From NCBI RefSeq assembly GCF_028640845.1, contig NC_080539.1, positions 179,565,459 to 179,629,458 on the forward strand: a stretch of DNA of 64,000 bases. Reading direction: 5' to 3'. Of this stretch, positions 36,901 to 63,322 are shown in pieces. Below the pieces are notes generated by a model. It did not search any database and was not told the origin of the DNA. It saw only the letters and a list, made by a program, of their open reading frames with translations. Source of the DNA: Ahaetulla prasina (Eukaryota > Chordata > Lepidosauria > Squamata > Colubridae). Positions within the stretch are counted from its first letter, which is position 1, and the number at the start of each line of letters is the position of its first letter. The translations under genes were made by a program, and so were the position numbers.

Positions 36901-39546
36901 ATTATTGGAGCAGATTCAGGAACACATGAGGAGGCATAATTATCTGCCCGACAGCAGTATGCAGGAAGCTTTCCTTCAGCAAGATAAAGATGGCTCAGGG
37001 CTTCTAAACAAAGCAGAGTTCTTTGCTCTTTGTGACCATTTTAAAATACCAACTGATGACCCAATTTTCCAAAAGGTAAAAAGTATGAGCTGGCAATCTG
37101 TTCTTTCTGTAAGCCAAGGCTGATCAACAGTGAGAACAATGATAGAAATGTTCAAAAGGAGAAATAACTGTATTTAGGCTTTTGAATTTGGAAATACAGG
37201 TCACAGGGTATTACTAATGTATGGAGATACTAGTACATCTGTTCCTTCCATAATCCTACCCATATGACTCAGAAACTGTGATCAGTCTAAAATCATTGTG
37301 GCTATACATTTGCTTTCATTTCTTTCTTTATAGTCCCGATAAAAAAGACAATTGTGGCATAATACAGAATAGAATACAGAATAACAGAGTTGGAAGGGAC
37401 CTTTGCGGTCTTCTAGTCCAACCCCCTGCCCAAGCAGGAGACTATACCATTGTGGACAAATGACTGTCCAATCTTTTCTTAAAAACCTCCAGTGTTAAAT
37501 ATTATATGCTCCTATATCATGGAGAGTTACAATCTGAAATGTATCTTTATATAGAGATTTCTTGCCAATTCATATTGTAATAGAATTTTTCTAAGTTTAT
37601 CAAAGCAGTGGAAAGTTATTGCATATTTTCATATGTGCCACTTGCCCGGTTTCTGTTAGGATTTTTTGAGTGACAAATTTTAGAATTTAGAATGGTTTTT
37701 ATTAACCATTTTCTGAAATCCTTTTATTTATTCACAATTTAAGTATTATTAAATGATATGCTATTGCAGTTAGCGTGTGGCATTCCATGTTTTTAAAAAT
37801 TGATTTATCTTATTTGAGTCCCAGTACTGGTGATTTGTTATATGATAATTGTCATTTGCAGCATTAATTATTTAGCTAAAATGTTCCAAAGTCATTCCCA
37901 GATTGTTATGTACAAATAGGTATGATGGCAGAATTTCATTGCTAAGCAATGTAGTTCTAAAACTTAATAGCATGGGACCACATTGTTTAGCAGCAGCAAT
38001 TCTGGCACTCGCCATTGCCATCATTAACTAAATTCCATTGGTCATTAGTCAAGGACCCATCCTAATCTCAGCTTGATCCCTTTCAGCCCCAAGCCTCAGT
38101 TCTTCCAAGGTAAGGGACTTCCTTCCCTACAAATCCTCCCAACTGCCTATTCCCCCAATCTCTGCCCTCTGGGTCAACCTGCACCCTGTATTGTGGGGTG
38201 GCAAGCAGCTTCAGAACCTCACAGTTGTGGGACTGCTTGCTATGTTGCAGCTCAGAGGCTGCAAGAAACCCCTGACCTGCAGTCTGGCCCAGCAATGTGA
38301 TGCAAAGCCCCAGCTATCCCAAGAAGCCCCAGCCATCCCAGCTTAAGTGACCCTGCATTCACAAGTCCCTGGTGCTGTAGCTGAACTTTGCTGTCTTCCT
38401 GCTGCTGCTGCTGACACATGCTTGGCTACTTGAGTCCTTCTTGCCCAGACTGCAACTTGTGACATTGGGAAAAGCCTCATGTGGTCAGCAGCAACAACCT
38501 TGCAAAGGCCCGGCATGCTAGGTCAACAGTGGGAGCAAGAATATGATTATAAGTTCAGCTAAGGTGGTGGAGCCCACAGTGGCGGGAGCTGTGGAGAACA
38601 TGGAGCCAAAAAGGCAGAAATGGGAAAGATAGGTGGATGATGGGTGTTAAAGTGTCCCTGCAGTTGTGTGGGTGGGCTGCTAAACACCTGAATTTTGATC
38701 ACGGGTCAAAGGGGGCCCTGCAACAGCCATAACTTCAGAGACCGGATATAAATACTATTTGGTCCGCATTGCTGTAACTTCAAACAATCGTTGAATAAAA
38801 TCATCATAACTCAAGAACAATCTGTATTTAACTTAATTGTACATGTTCATTACAAATCCTATCGTTATTCTTTTTCATTTCAATTTAAAAGATCATTGAT
38901 TATCCCTGATTTTTTTCCCCACTTTAACAAGTATGCTACTTAGATATCAGATTTTATTTGAATAACAGGGACTTTGTTTGGATTTTGTAATAAATAATAG
39001 ATTTGAAAATGAAATTTAAATGCGAGAAAGAAAGGTGATTAAAAAATATTCTCTGAGTAAAACTGCATTATTTCAGTACTTGGAAGGCAGCCAATTGTTT
39101 CCTTCTCCCAATAGCATATTATGTCTATGTTTTAATCCAGCAATTAAAAAAAAATTAGAAAAGAAAACAGCCTGACTTTTGTTTCTTTCTACTCTGAAGA
39201 TTAGAAACAAAAGTCTTACTACTGAAGATTAACTGTACATTTTTTTTAATATAAGTTTTTTTAATATTGGTTTTAAATGTATTGTATTTATTCATTGTTG
39301 GTTTTATTTTTGGCTGTAAACCGCCCTGAGTCCTTCGGGAGAAGGGCGGTATAGAAATTAAATTATTACTATTACTATTACTATTACATGCTCTTAGGAC
39401 ATGTGGCAATTTTTAAAAAATGAAAGTACAGAATTTGCAACTTTTCACTGACTTCTCTCTCTCTCTTTTTGCAGCTTATTAAAATGTGTTCTCACGGGGA
39501 AAATCAGATAAGATACCCAGACTTCCTTAGAGCTTTCCAGTGTTGA
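24911..39546 (+). CDS. EFHC1: EF-hand domain-containing protein 1 (EFHC1, myoclonin-1), complete gene
   Basis: Axonemal doublet-microtubule inner protein; human variants are linked to juvenile myoclonic epilepsy. Eleven coding exons join in frame: 24911-24973, 26088-26309, 27697-27984, 28631-28780, 29841-30033, 30554-30774, 31657-31797, 34580-34793, 35786-35933, 36862-37075, 39475-39546. Every intron is GT-AG. The protein is 641 aa (human 640). It has three DM10 domains at about 96-191, 242-355 and 418-518, and an EF-hand with loop [12 protein letters not shown] at 588-599. The start has A at -3 and matches the human N-terminus ([11 protein letters not shown]). No stops or frameshifts are present. 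EFHC2 was excluded because alignment to EFHC1 is close throughout and the C-terminus, ending LRAFQC, matches. The gene lies between PAQR8 and TRAM2, as in mammals. Confidence 0.97.
24974..26087 (+). other. EFHC1 intron 1 with repeat-like segment
   Basis: 25372-25440 (TTTATTGGCCAAGTGTGATT context) and 25530-25680 (GATGTTTCATTATGTTGGG context) resemble interspersed repeats common in reptiles and fish, family uncertain. The rest is AT-rich. Acceptor TTCTGTAG at 26087. Confidence 0.4.
26088..26309 (+). CDS. EFHC1: EFHC1 coding exon 2
   Basis: Residues 22-95, the N-terminal region before DM10-1; contains [12 protein letters not shown] and ends HVAFDKK. Donor AAG|GTATTT, phase 0. Confidence 0.96.
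26760..26780 (+). repeat. Poly(G) tract in EFHC1 intron 2
   Basis: Thirteen consecutive G, one T, then seven G. Potential quadruplex or assembly-error hotspot. Confidence 0.9.
27017..27480 (-). mobile_element. Rex/CR1-like LINE 3' end (copy B)
   Basis: The reverse complement matches copy A (4305-4770) through the ORF end and the 3' UTR. It has the terminal TTGTTGTGACAAAATAAAT, GTTCCTGTCCTATTG, and a short (AT)n in the same relative place (27126-27138). It ends about 215 bp before EFHC1 exon 3. Confidence 0.8.
27697..27984 (+). CDS. EFHC1: EFHC1 coding exon 3 (DM10 domain 1)
   Basis: Residues 96-191; contains [20 protein letters not shown] and [11 protein letters not shown]. Both ends are phase 0, so this exon is one symmetric DM10 unit. 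Acceptor TGCTAG, donor CAG|GTACTG. Confidence 0.97.
27985..28630 (+). other. EFHC1 intron 3
   Basis: AT-rich, no recognised repeat. Acceptor TGCTTTACAG. Confidence 0.5.
28631..28780 (+). CDS. EFHC1: EFHC1 coding exon 4
   Basis: Residues 192-241, linker between DM10-1 and DM10-2; ends [10 protein letters not shown]. Donor AAG|GTGAGC, phase 0. Confidence 0.96.
29185..29597. mobile_element. TA-flanked MITE of the 'lost-contact' palindromic family, diverged copy
   Basis: Contains the family phrases CTTAGCAACAGAAAT, GACTTCCCCATTGACTTTGC and GATCACATGACTGTGGGAAT, and ends GTTAAATGAGGACCATCTGTA. These recur as reverse complements or direct matches in the copies at 55292-55698 and 61698-62052. The left end is poorly preserved. 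It is in EFHC1 intron 4. Confidence 0.65.
29841..30033 (+). CDS. EFHC1: EFHC1 coding exon 5 (DM10 domain 2, N-half)
   Basis: Residues 242-305 plus one base; contains [19 protein letters not shown] and [15 protein letters not shown]. Acceptor TTTTTTCAG, donor AAG|GTACTA, phase 1. Confidence 0.97.
30034..30553 (+). other. EFHC1 intron 5
   Basis: AT-rich, nothing recognised; acceptor CCCCCCAAG. Confidence 0.5.
30554..30774 (+). CDS. EFHC1: EFHC1 coding exon 6 (DM10 domain 2, C-half)
   Basis: Completes the Glu codon at residue 306 and runs to residue 379; contains [18 protein letters not shown] and [19 protein letters not shown]. Donor CAG|GTAAAG, phase 0. Read-through past the donor gives 15 codons then a stop. 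Confidence 0.97.
30775..31656 (+). other. EFHC1 intron 6
   Basis: AT-rich, no recognised repeat; acceptor TTTATGTACAG. Confidence 0.5.
31657..31797 (+). CDS. EFHC1: EFHC1 coding exon 7
   Basis: Residues 380-426; contains [20 protein letters not shown] and the start of DM10-3 (DHKILRYAV). Donor ATG|GTGAGT, phase 0. Confidence 0.96.
32175..33595. mobile_element. Non-autonomous hAT transposon, copy 2 (with nested L2-like insertion)
   Basis: Terminal inverted repeats CAGGGGTGAAAT and ATTTCACCCCTG, flanked by the 8-bp duplication ATACAGTA / ATACAGTG (32167-32174 and 33596-33603, 7 of 8). The left 300 bp parallels copy 1 at 11440, including the large inverted repeat (about 32283-32410). The sequence near the right end (GGCCACGCCCACCCAGTCAT) also matches copy 1. 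The middle carries an L2-like fragment (32486-32822) and a duplicated TGTGTGAGT...GTGTGAAAGTT segment (33259-33325 and 33399-33453). No transposase. It is in EFHC1 intron 7. Confidence 0.9.
32486..32822 (-). mobile_element. L2-like LINE 3' end nested in the hAT element
   Basis: On the minus strand it ends with the 3' stem-loop (CCGCCCTGAGTCCCTTGGGA) and an ATAAATATGATTAAATAAAT-type tail; the plus strand shows (TTTA)n at 32486-32521. It has the same layout as 46252-46870. A triplicated AAGGTCCG lies at 32744-32768. Confidence 0.8.
33961..34150 (+). mobile_element. Old CR1-like 3' end
   Basis: GAGAAATTTCTTATGACTCA, CTCAGAGGTGGTAGGATATC and GATATTTAAGCAGAAGTTAA correspond to the end of a diverged CR1 ORF2 and its 3' UTR. 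No clean tail. Confidence 0.55.
34303..34491 (+). mobile_element. Rex/CR1-like LINE 3' UTR (copy C)
   Basis: GCCTACCGTTCCTGTCCTAT, a (TA)n-rich centre (34396-34424) and TATTGTTGTGACAAAAAGAA. Immediately before it, 34247-34303 holds four alternating CTTCAAGAAGATG / ATTCTTGAAGATG units. Confidence 0.75.
34580..34793 (+). CDS. EFHC1: EFHC1 coding exon 8 (DM10 domain 3)
   Basis: Residues 427-497 plus one base; contains [20 protein letters not shown] and [10 protein letters not shown]. Donor AAG|GTAAGT, phase 1. Confidence 0.97.
34794..35785 (+). other. EFHC1 intron 8
   Basis: No recognised repeat; acceptor TTTTATGCAG. Confidence 0.5.
35786..35933 (+). CDS. EFHC1: EFHC1 coding exon 9
   Basis: Residues 498-546 plus two bases; ends DM10-3 ([20 protein letters not shown]) and enters the helical linker. 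Donor GAG|GTGAGT, phase 2. Confidence 0.96.
35934..36861 (+). other. EFHC1 intron 9
   Basis: No recognised repeat; acceptor CTCCCTCTAG. Confidence 0.5.
36862..37075 (+). CDS. EFHC1: EFHC1 coding exon 10 (EF-hand)
   Basis: Residues 547-618. Carries the EF-hand loop at 36983-37018 with D588, D590, S592, N596 and E599 at calcium-ligand positions 1, 3, 5, 9 and 12. Donor AAG|GTAAAA, phase 0. Confidence 0.96.
37368..37494 (-). mobile_element. CR1 LINE 3' tip with AATAG-like flank
   Basis: Plus-strand phrase AACAGAGTTGGAAGGGACCT, then CTTCTAGTCCAACCCCCTGC: the minus-strand CR1 3' UTR. The adjacent GAATAGAATACAGAATA is the AATAG-type microsatellite start typical of snake CR1 insertions. Confidence 0.85.
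37915..38828. mobile_element. Possible long MITE related to the TA-flanked palindromic family
   Basis: It begins ATTTCATTGCTAAGCAATGT and ends CATCATAACTCAAGAACAAT, in the style of this MITE family. It includes GATCACGGGTCAAAGGG and CCATAACTTCAGAGACC phrases. The GC-richer interior is unassigned and the ends match poorly, so this is tentative. Confidence 0.35.
39230..39388 (+). mobile_element. L2-like LINE 3' tail
   Basis: AAACCGCCCTGAGTCCTTCG followed by GGAGAAGGGCGGTATAGAAA forms the 3' stem-loop. An (ATTACT)n / (TTA)-type tail follows. About 85 bp upstream of EFHC1 exon 11. Confidence 0.8.
39475..39546 (+). CDS. EFHC1: EFHC1 coding exon 11 (C-terminus)
   Basis: Residues 619-641 ([20 protein letters not shown] then FQC) and TGA. 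Acceptor CTTTTTGCAG. Matches the human C-terminus MCSHGEGKINYYNFVRAF in pattern. Too short for an ORF scan. Confidence 0.95.
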   Translation, partial: LIKMCSHGENQIRYPDFLRAFQC

Positions 39547-39620
39547 TTAGTTCAAAACTAGCAGTTACCAGCTGTACAAGATCAATTTCAATTAAAAACG
39601 CTAATTATTGAAAGCTGCTT
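39547..39620 (+). terminator. EFHC1: EFHC1 3' UTR and likely poly(A) site
   Basis: ATTAAA at 39591-39596 is followed about 25 nt later by a U/GU-rich stretch (GCTTTGGTATTCCTTCC). This would give a short 3' UTR of about 70 nt. Confidence 0.5.
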
Positions 39621-39849
39621 TGGTATTCCTTCCTTTTTCTACCATAAACTCAACTTATCAGTTTCCAGATTACTTGATAAAAACAGTTTATCACAGATCT
39701 GATCCTTCTAGTAGAGTGAGGGTGGTTATCTCAATGCATATAATTATGGGTAGATCTTTATTGCCTGGGAAGCAAATGACACTTGTGGGATTCTGTGTCA
39801 ATGTAACTATCCTTTAGTCTTTTAGTAATAGACCTACTTTATCAGTTAT

Positions 39850-40195
39850 AAATAATATGCCTGTCTCCCACAGTATATCCCAGATGGTTCAGGCAGGCAG
39901 GGTTGGCGTGCTCTGGGTTCCATCTTTCAGGTCCCTGGAAATGTGCCTTCTCTGTAGCCTGTGCCTGTGCCTGTGCTCTGGAATGCGGTTCCCCCAAGAT
40001 TTGTATGACTCCCACACTACTGACTCCAAATGTGTGGCTTTTCACTGAGGCCTTCAGTGAGTGCAACTGACACTCCTTTCCTTTCTTTGTTTCCATCCAG
40101 AATTTGGGTTGTTACTTGTTTTAAAATGTTTTTACAATTTGTAAATCATCCGGAGTTGCTGGGAGTCGGGTGGCATGTATATTAATTTTATTATA
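39850..40195 (+). mobile_element. Degenerate L2-like LINE 3' end
   Basis: GGCGTGCTCTGGGTTCCATC and the frame CTCTGGAATGCGGTTCCCCC (LWNAVPP-like) precede a 3' end (ATCCGGAGTTGCTGGGAGTC) with GTGGCATGTATATTAATTTT. Lies in the gap between EFHC1 and TRAM2. Confidence 0.55.
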
Positions 40196-40669
40196 ACAAA
40201 TGCACAGAAACGTTAAATCCCTTAACCATTCATCTTATGCCCCAGTGAAGTTGAAAACATGTATTACAAGAACCTCAGGATTCAGAACTTTCCAGTCCCA
40301 AAAGTGGGAGGGGAAAACATTTAATGGCAGTCTGTTGTTAATATGCTTTCCTTCCAGTTGCCTGAAGCAAGTAAAATTATAAGCCTTTAAGAAAGGATAA
40401 AACTTACTTAAGTTTACATATAAGAACCAAGCAAGCTTTATCTTATATGTTTCAACAGAGACACTACACTTACTCTGTCCAGAATTTTCTTCTTTGGGAC
40501 TTCTTACAATCTTAGCATATTCCATAGGAGTTTCAAACATGTTCAAATATTCTGATATTACTCAGCCAGGCAAGCAGGAAGCCTGCAGCAATGAATACTA
40601 AGCTGATTAGGAACCATGCTTGCATAGTTCATGGCGAAGAATAAATTCATAGTGAATGAGCAATGGTAC

Positions 40670-43600
40670 TTTTCATCATTCTATGCCTTTTTTATTTCAG
40701 AAAAATAGTTGTATCACAGATTGCTTTCATAAAAGCACTTTAACAATAACAAAAAAATCATAAACAAATTGGATTTTTCAATGGTGGGAATAAAACGTTG
40801 AGAAAAAAAATCCACAAAAATTGTCCCTTCCCTCCCTGCAAACCAGGAGACAACAAGATTAAATTTAAATATGCAAAATTAGGCTTAGATTTGGTCCATA
40901 ATTAGAATTACTAATGGGAAGAAACCCAGCCATGTACACTTCTAATATAACATTTTCTGCTCTATACTGTCATTTGTAGAACAATTATAATACTTAATTT
41001 CTGAAGAAGGTCAACAAAACAAAGCCCTTAGAAATAACCCTGATGTAGCTGTGGTTTCAGGATAATAAAGATTTCTTCTTCTTCTGGAAGACACAAAAGA
41101 ATGTATAGAGGTAAACGGTTTTCCACTTAATAGTATCAGAAACAGAACAAAATCTTAATTTCAACCAGACTGACAGCAAATTATCTGCAACCTTTACAAT
41201 GCATTTTACATAACATCTACAATTTGTTTAAAAAACAAAGCCTAAAAAAATAAAAATTGTATGGATAGGATATTTAATTATTTTGCTAGCTGCTTTATCC
41301 CATGGATATTTCAAAGAAAAGCAAACCATACACTATTTCCAAAATCACAAAGATTTACTACTTACTGAGCTTTGGAACGCTTAGTTAGATCTCAATATTG
41401 TGCTACATATCTATTGATCCATTTAGGCCAGGGATAAGCAAATTCATGCCCATTGCAACTTCTTGAACCCCATCATGCTCCCTAACTTTTTAAAAACAGT
41501 TTCAATTTTTTTTAAAATTAATAAAATTGGGAAGGTGGCATTCTTTAAAGTGAAGCACCAGCCTCCAGCATCTGTAACAAATAATACCTTGGGGCTAGTT
41601 CACCATTTGTTAAATGGGTATTTTGTGACCAACCATATCTAACCTGACACTCATTCTGCAAATATGCTCAGCATACGTTCTCAAAAGTTCAAACATACTT
41701 TGACCCAAAACATTTGCTTACCCTTGACCTAGAACAAGAAAGAAAGGAAAGGCACTATGAGGTTCTCCACACTTAATCCTATGTTAAAGGAAAAATAAAT
41801 CCCAGAGCTAATGATGTTGCCCCCAACCCAAACAAATATAATTACATTATAGAGAACTACTTTTTCCATTTCTTTCCTTTAAGATGAGATCACTCACAAC
41901 AAATCATAAATCGATACAACCTTTTTTAATTGAGTAGTGGGAGAAGCAGAGTATAGAGGAACTTTGTAGAGGAATTAAGATTCTTATTATTTAACTTAGA
42001 GTGAGGCTATGCTTACTCATACAAAGGCAACCTTAGGTTAAATCCCATTTGTGTTGGTGGGTTGTCTCTCTTTAGAGCCACACACAATATCTACTGAGAC
42101 AGCAATTTGAAGCTGACCATTAGTGCTGGAGAGGAAAGGTAACTCCCCCTAAGTTATTTTCACTTGTATTGTAACACCAACATCTTTTATTTCAAGAATG
42201 AAAGCACCCAAAAGTAGAAGGCAATTCTCCATAAAAAGTGGCACAAATTGGTGATGTCTTATGCATGTGTAACTTTTGCTTAGAATTGCAGTTTCAATGA
42301 CCGCATAGTGTTTTTTAAAGGCCCCGTTCCTAAATAATTACAAAACTAAGCATAACATCTAATTCTTGCAACAGACGCTGTGAAAGATGCTCAAAAGCAG
42401 TTCAAAAAGTTTTAGAACTACAATGACACATCCAAAATTAAACCCAAGAGCATCTACTCTGCTATGGAAATGTTTATGATGTTATGGATTGTTCCATATT
42501 ACAAAAGAGATTCTTGCATCTAGAATAGTTCCAACAATTACACTCATCAAGCAACTACTTACGGTCAAAAAGGCATAAAAATTGAAGCAAAGCATCCAGC
42601 AAAAGCTGCCCCCTTTTTGAATAGCTAAACGAGTGCATATAATATATGTGAACTACAACAATACATATACAAAGAAAAACCAATATGAAAGATAAAAAGA
42701 TTGGAAAGTCTATGTGATAATGTAAGGCACTTGCGCAAAATTGTACTACAATTGAAAACCTGGTGCTGGATGAAAGGAGTTGGACTAACTGGGTCAGAGT
42801 AAGGCCTGTTTGGAGGCTTTTCTGCAGCTTTCTAGAACTAGTTCTTTGGGAAACCTAAGTCTTTTGACTGAGCTTGGTGCAAAGTCAGAAAGCTCCATTT
42901 AACTAAGATCAGAATTAACAAAAAGCATAAGGCATTCCAATTTAGAACACTGATGTAAAGAATTGGTGTATAAGAAAGTCTACAAATTGCACATATATTT
43001 TGGGACCCCCAAAGCACTCCCAAAAAGATGCAAGTAAAATATTTGGCTAGATTTTTATTTTTTTTTGCATTTTGGTGGCTTGGGGAAAAAACTGAAAAGA
43101 GTGCAGTGAATTCATTATGTTTCCAGAGACTCAAAACACTTAAAAATCAGGGCAATTTTATTACACCCACTATTGCAAAATAATCATCAACATGCCACAC
43201 AGGCCCAAGAGTGGTTCTTCTGGTCGTAGTAACCATACATATCTGCTTTGCAATAGTGGTGGGCTTTCTGTTAGGCGCAAGCAATAGAGTTACCACATTC
43301 ACATATGCATGTAGGTTGGCCCACCCTATCTGACCTACTTAGCACCATCACTAACCTAGTTTACTCCTTCACTCCTGTATAAAAATGATACAGATGAGGT
43401 ATATTTAGAACTCAGTAAGGAGTGACAGGCACAATATGGTATAGTTGATTTCAGCTCAGAAGGGCTCTGATCTGAACATTTCAAGATTTTGGTGGGAAGA
43501 AAAAAAATAGCTCTCTGTACAGTCTCAAGTAATGCCAAGCAGCATTAAAGTCCATTGCAAGAGAAGGATAAAAAGAGACATATGATTCTTCAGAGATACA

Positions 43601-45668
43601 AATATTGTAAGCAGTTTATAGTCTTCTTCACCTCTTAAACTCCCTCAAAATTTTACAGCTAAGCCATATCCCTGACTCATGAAACTTATCATTACTCATT
43701 AATCATGCACTGCTGTCTGCTAAGACTACTGCAGTAATCCCTCTTAACATTTGATCTAAATGCAAACCAGAGATGCTCTGGCAGGATGAAACTCATGGCT
43801 AATGTATTTGGTTTGGCAGATCTTAACTTATGCAGACCTACTTTAGACACAATAAAAGCATTCACAAAAATGAGTAGTTGGGTCAAATCCTGGGACACCC
43901 AACCACTAAGTATATATTCTATTGATTTCATTCAATCTATTAATGAAATAGATATTTCTATTCCAAATTATGGCAAAAGAGCATAGAAATTAAAACTTTC
44001 TTCTTTGTATTATTTGAAAAGCAAACAACATCATAAGATGATCCAGTTACACTAGGGCTTAAAACAAGACATAGTCATGAAGCAACTCTGCTGAATAAAG
44101 TATGCTTAAACATACACAAAGGAGAACAGAAGTCACTTTTCATTAAAACAAAAATAATTAAAGATGTACAAAGTAATTCGTGAACAACCCCTATTTTTTT
44201 ATAGGTGCCAAATCAACTTAACTAAAAGAAATGTAGGAATGGGTGGCTTCCGAGGTAGGTTTCACTTTTTAATATCATCCACCAGCTTTACAAATTGTGC
44301 TCTCCCCTTTTGAGACATTATTCCTTCTCTCCCCTCCCCTATCTTTCATAATTGAACCTCATTGAACTTGCTAAGCAATTAGGAACTAAATTTCCTTCAA
44401 TCTGAATAAAAACAATTTCTATAGTTTTAGAAACAAGAACACCAGGACAGGCATGGATTCAGAACCTATTAGATGCAACTTAGAAAAAGACGTGCTTGGG
44501 AAAACAAATGACAGGTTGCAATTCTACCACAATGAAATGGAATAAGCCTCTCTGAATTTGCTGGAATGTACTTTTGAGAAAATATGCGTAGAGTATATTT
44601 CATAGACAAAATATTACTAGTCTATGATTGGATGGTGTTAAACATGAATGACTCAAACAACAAGGCTACACTAGCACTTCCTTAAGGTCAGCAGATAAAA
44701 TCTTCAACATGAAAGATATTATCCTCTTGTGAATGTATCACCGTCTTCTCTTCTTCACTAGTAAAAATGCCCTGAGCTCCTTTTTAAATGAATGGAGAAG
44801 CTTCTCCCTTCCCTCAAGATGCTATAGGCTGAGACTTCCTAGGCGATGAAGATGAAAATCATACTTCATTCATATTAAACTGACAGGACAAGTACATTCT
44901 CCTTTTTTTAAAAAGAAATTTCAGTTGTTTCTAAGAAAACATTAATTCTGTTTTAGGACCAGAAGAGAAAGATAAGAAAGAGGACCATATCTGTTCCAGT
45001 CTTCAGAAGGTAGTTAAAGCTACAAATGAAAGTTTAACTTTGAAAACTGAGCATGATAAATCACAAACAGATAAAAGTACCATCTGTATCTTTCTATCAC
45101 GTTTTGAAAACCTGACATATCCTAACCATTTTACAAAGCTTACTGAATGTGTAACATTTCTTTCAAAACTTATCCTTGCAAGAGTGAATTTTTTTAGAGA
45201 AACAAGAATTTACAGTCCCCCAAATTGACTCTCAGAATCAAATTCCATCATGGGCTGAAGCTGTAATCTCTCCAAGCCAAAAAACAGATGTAAGGAAGTG
45301 GAGAAAAAAAGGCATGTTGGGAACAGGGTTCTAAAAAAACCAACAACACATTTCTAGGGGCATGAAAACAAGCAGAACTTTTTTTTTTTTTGAATTGCAC
45401 AATACACAACAGGACAAGGAAAAGCTTTTGGTGTTCTTAAGCCTCTCTGTCAAGGATGAAGGCCTTTTGGTTATTGCAAAAAGAGACAGAGACAGAAAGA
45501 CATGAGGATGCGGGAGGAGAGAAAGAGAGCTTGTTCACTCTGTGGGCACATCACTTGAGGTGGAGCATTGTGAGGACAGAAGAGAGGAAGGTGCTTCTTA
45601 TTTCCAGAGTCCTCATTCTTGCACCTCTGTCTCCTCCTCAAACATCCCATGTCGGCTGTGCTTTGGCT
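40670..45668 (-). other. TRAM2: Inferred TRAM2 3' UTR
   Basis: Five kilobases after the TRAM2 stop codon contain no recognised transposon, unlike every other comparable stretch here. On the minus strand an AATAAA lies at 40696-40691, and several earlier ones exist (about 43059, 42191). The mammalian TRAM2 mRNA is known for a long 3' UTR. miR-29 seed matches occur at 41554-41560 and 43340-43347. The extent is inference. Confidence 0.55.
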
Positions 45669-62719
<17,051 letters not shown>

Positions 62720-62907
62720 CTGTGAAGATAAAATACATTTCTGGGTTAGCTTGTTTCATTTCAATATCATAATGACAATTCTTCTCATCTATCAGTTAAG
62801 CATCCTTTCAGGCAAAACCAGATTCTCAAGTGGCCTTAAAAGCTTTCATGAAAGAGGACAGTTATAATGAAACCTACAAATGATCAAGTTTTATATATAT
62901 GCATACA

Positions 62908-63322
62908 TACATATGTAGTCCTTGCTTTACAACCGTAATGAGCCTGAAATTACAATTGTAAGTCATGGTGATCATTAAGCAGGTCATCACTCGACTATGC
63001 CCAATTTTATGACCTTTTTTGGCACCCGTTGTTAAGCAAGCACCATGGTCAAAAAGTGAACACATTGTCCTCAACATGACTTTTTTTTTTTTTGCCAGAA
63101 ACCAGAAGTAAACAGTTGATTCTGGCAAGAAATGTCATTAATTGTGGCTATGTGACAGTGGATGCTGCAAACATAAGACATAAATGTGGGCCAATGGCTG
63201 AGTGTCCCAAATGCAATCATGGGGGGTGGGGGAGGGGCAGCCATTGCATTTTTGAATTTAGGTCATAATTGCCTTTTGGAAGGAGGTCATTGCAACCGCT
63301 TGTAAGTCAAGGACTACATGTA
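62908..63322. mobile_element. TA-flanked MITE, related subfamily
   Basis: Left end ATGTAGTCCTTGCTTTACAA and right end, reverse complemented, ATGTAGTCCTTGACTTACAA. Interior CATGGTCAAAAAGTGAACAC, GGCAAGAAATGTCATTAATT and GGTCATAATTGCCTTTTGGA differ from the other copies, so it is a sister subfamily. Confidence 0.8.
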
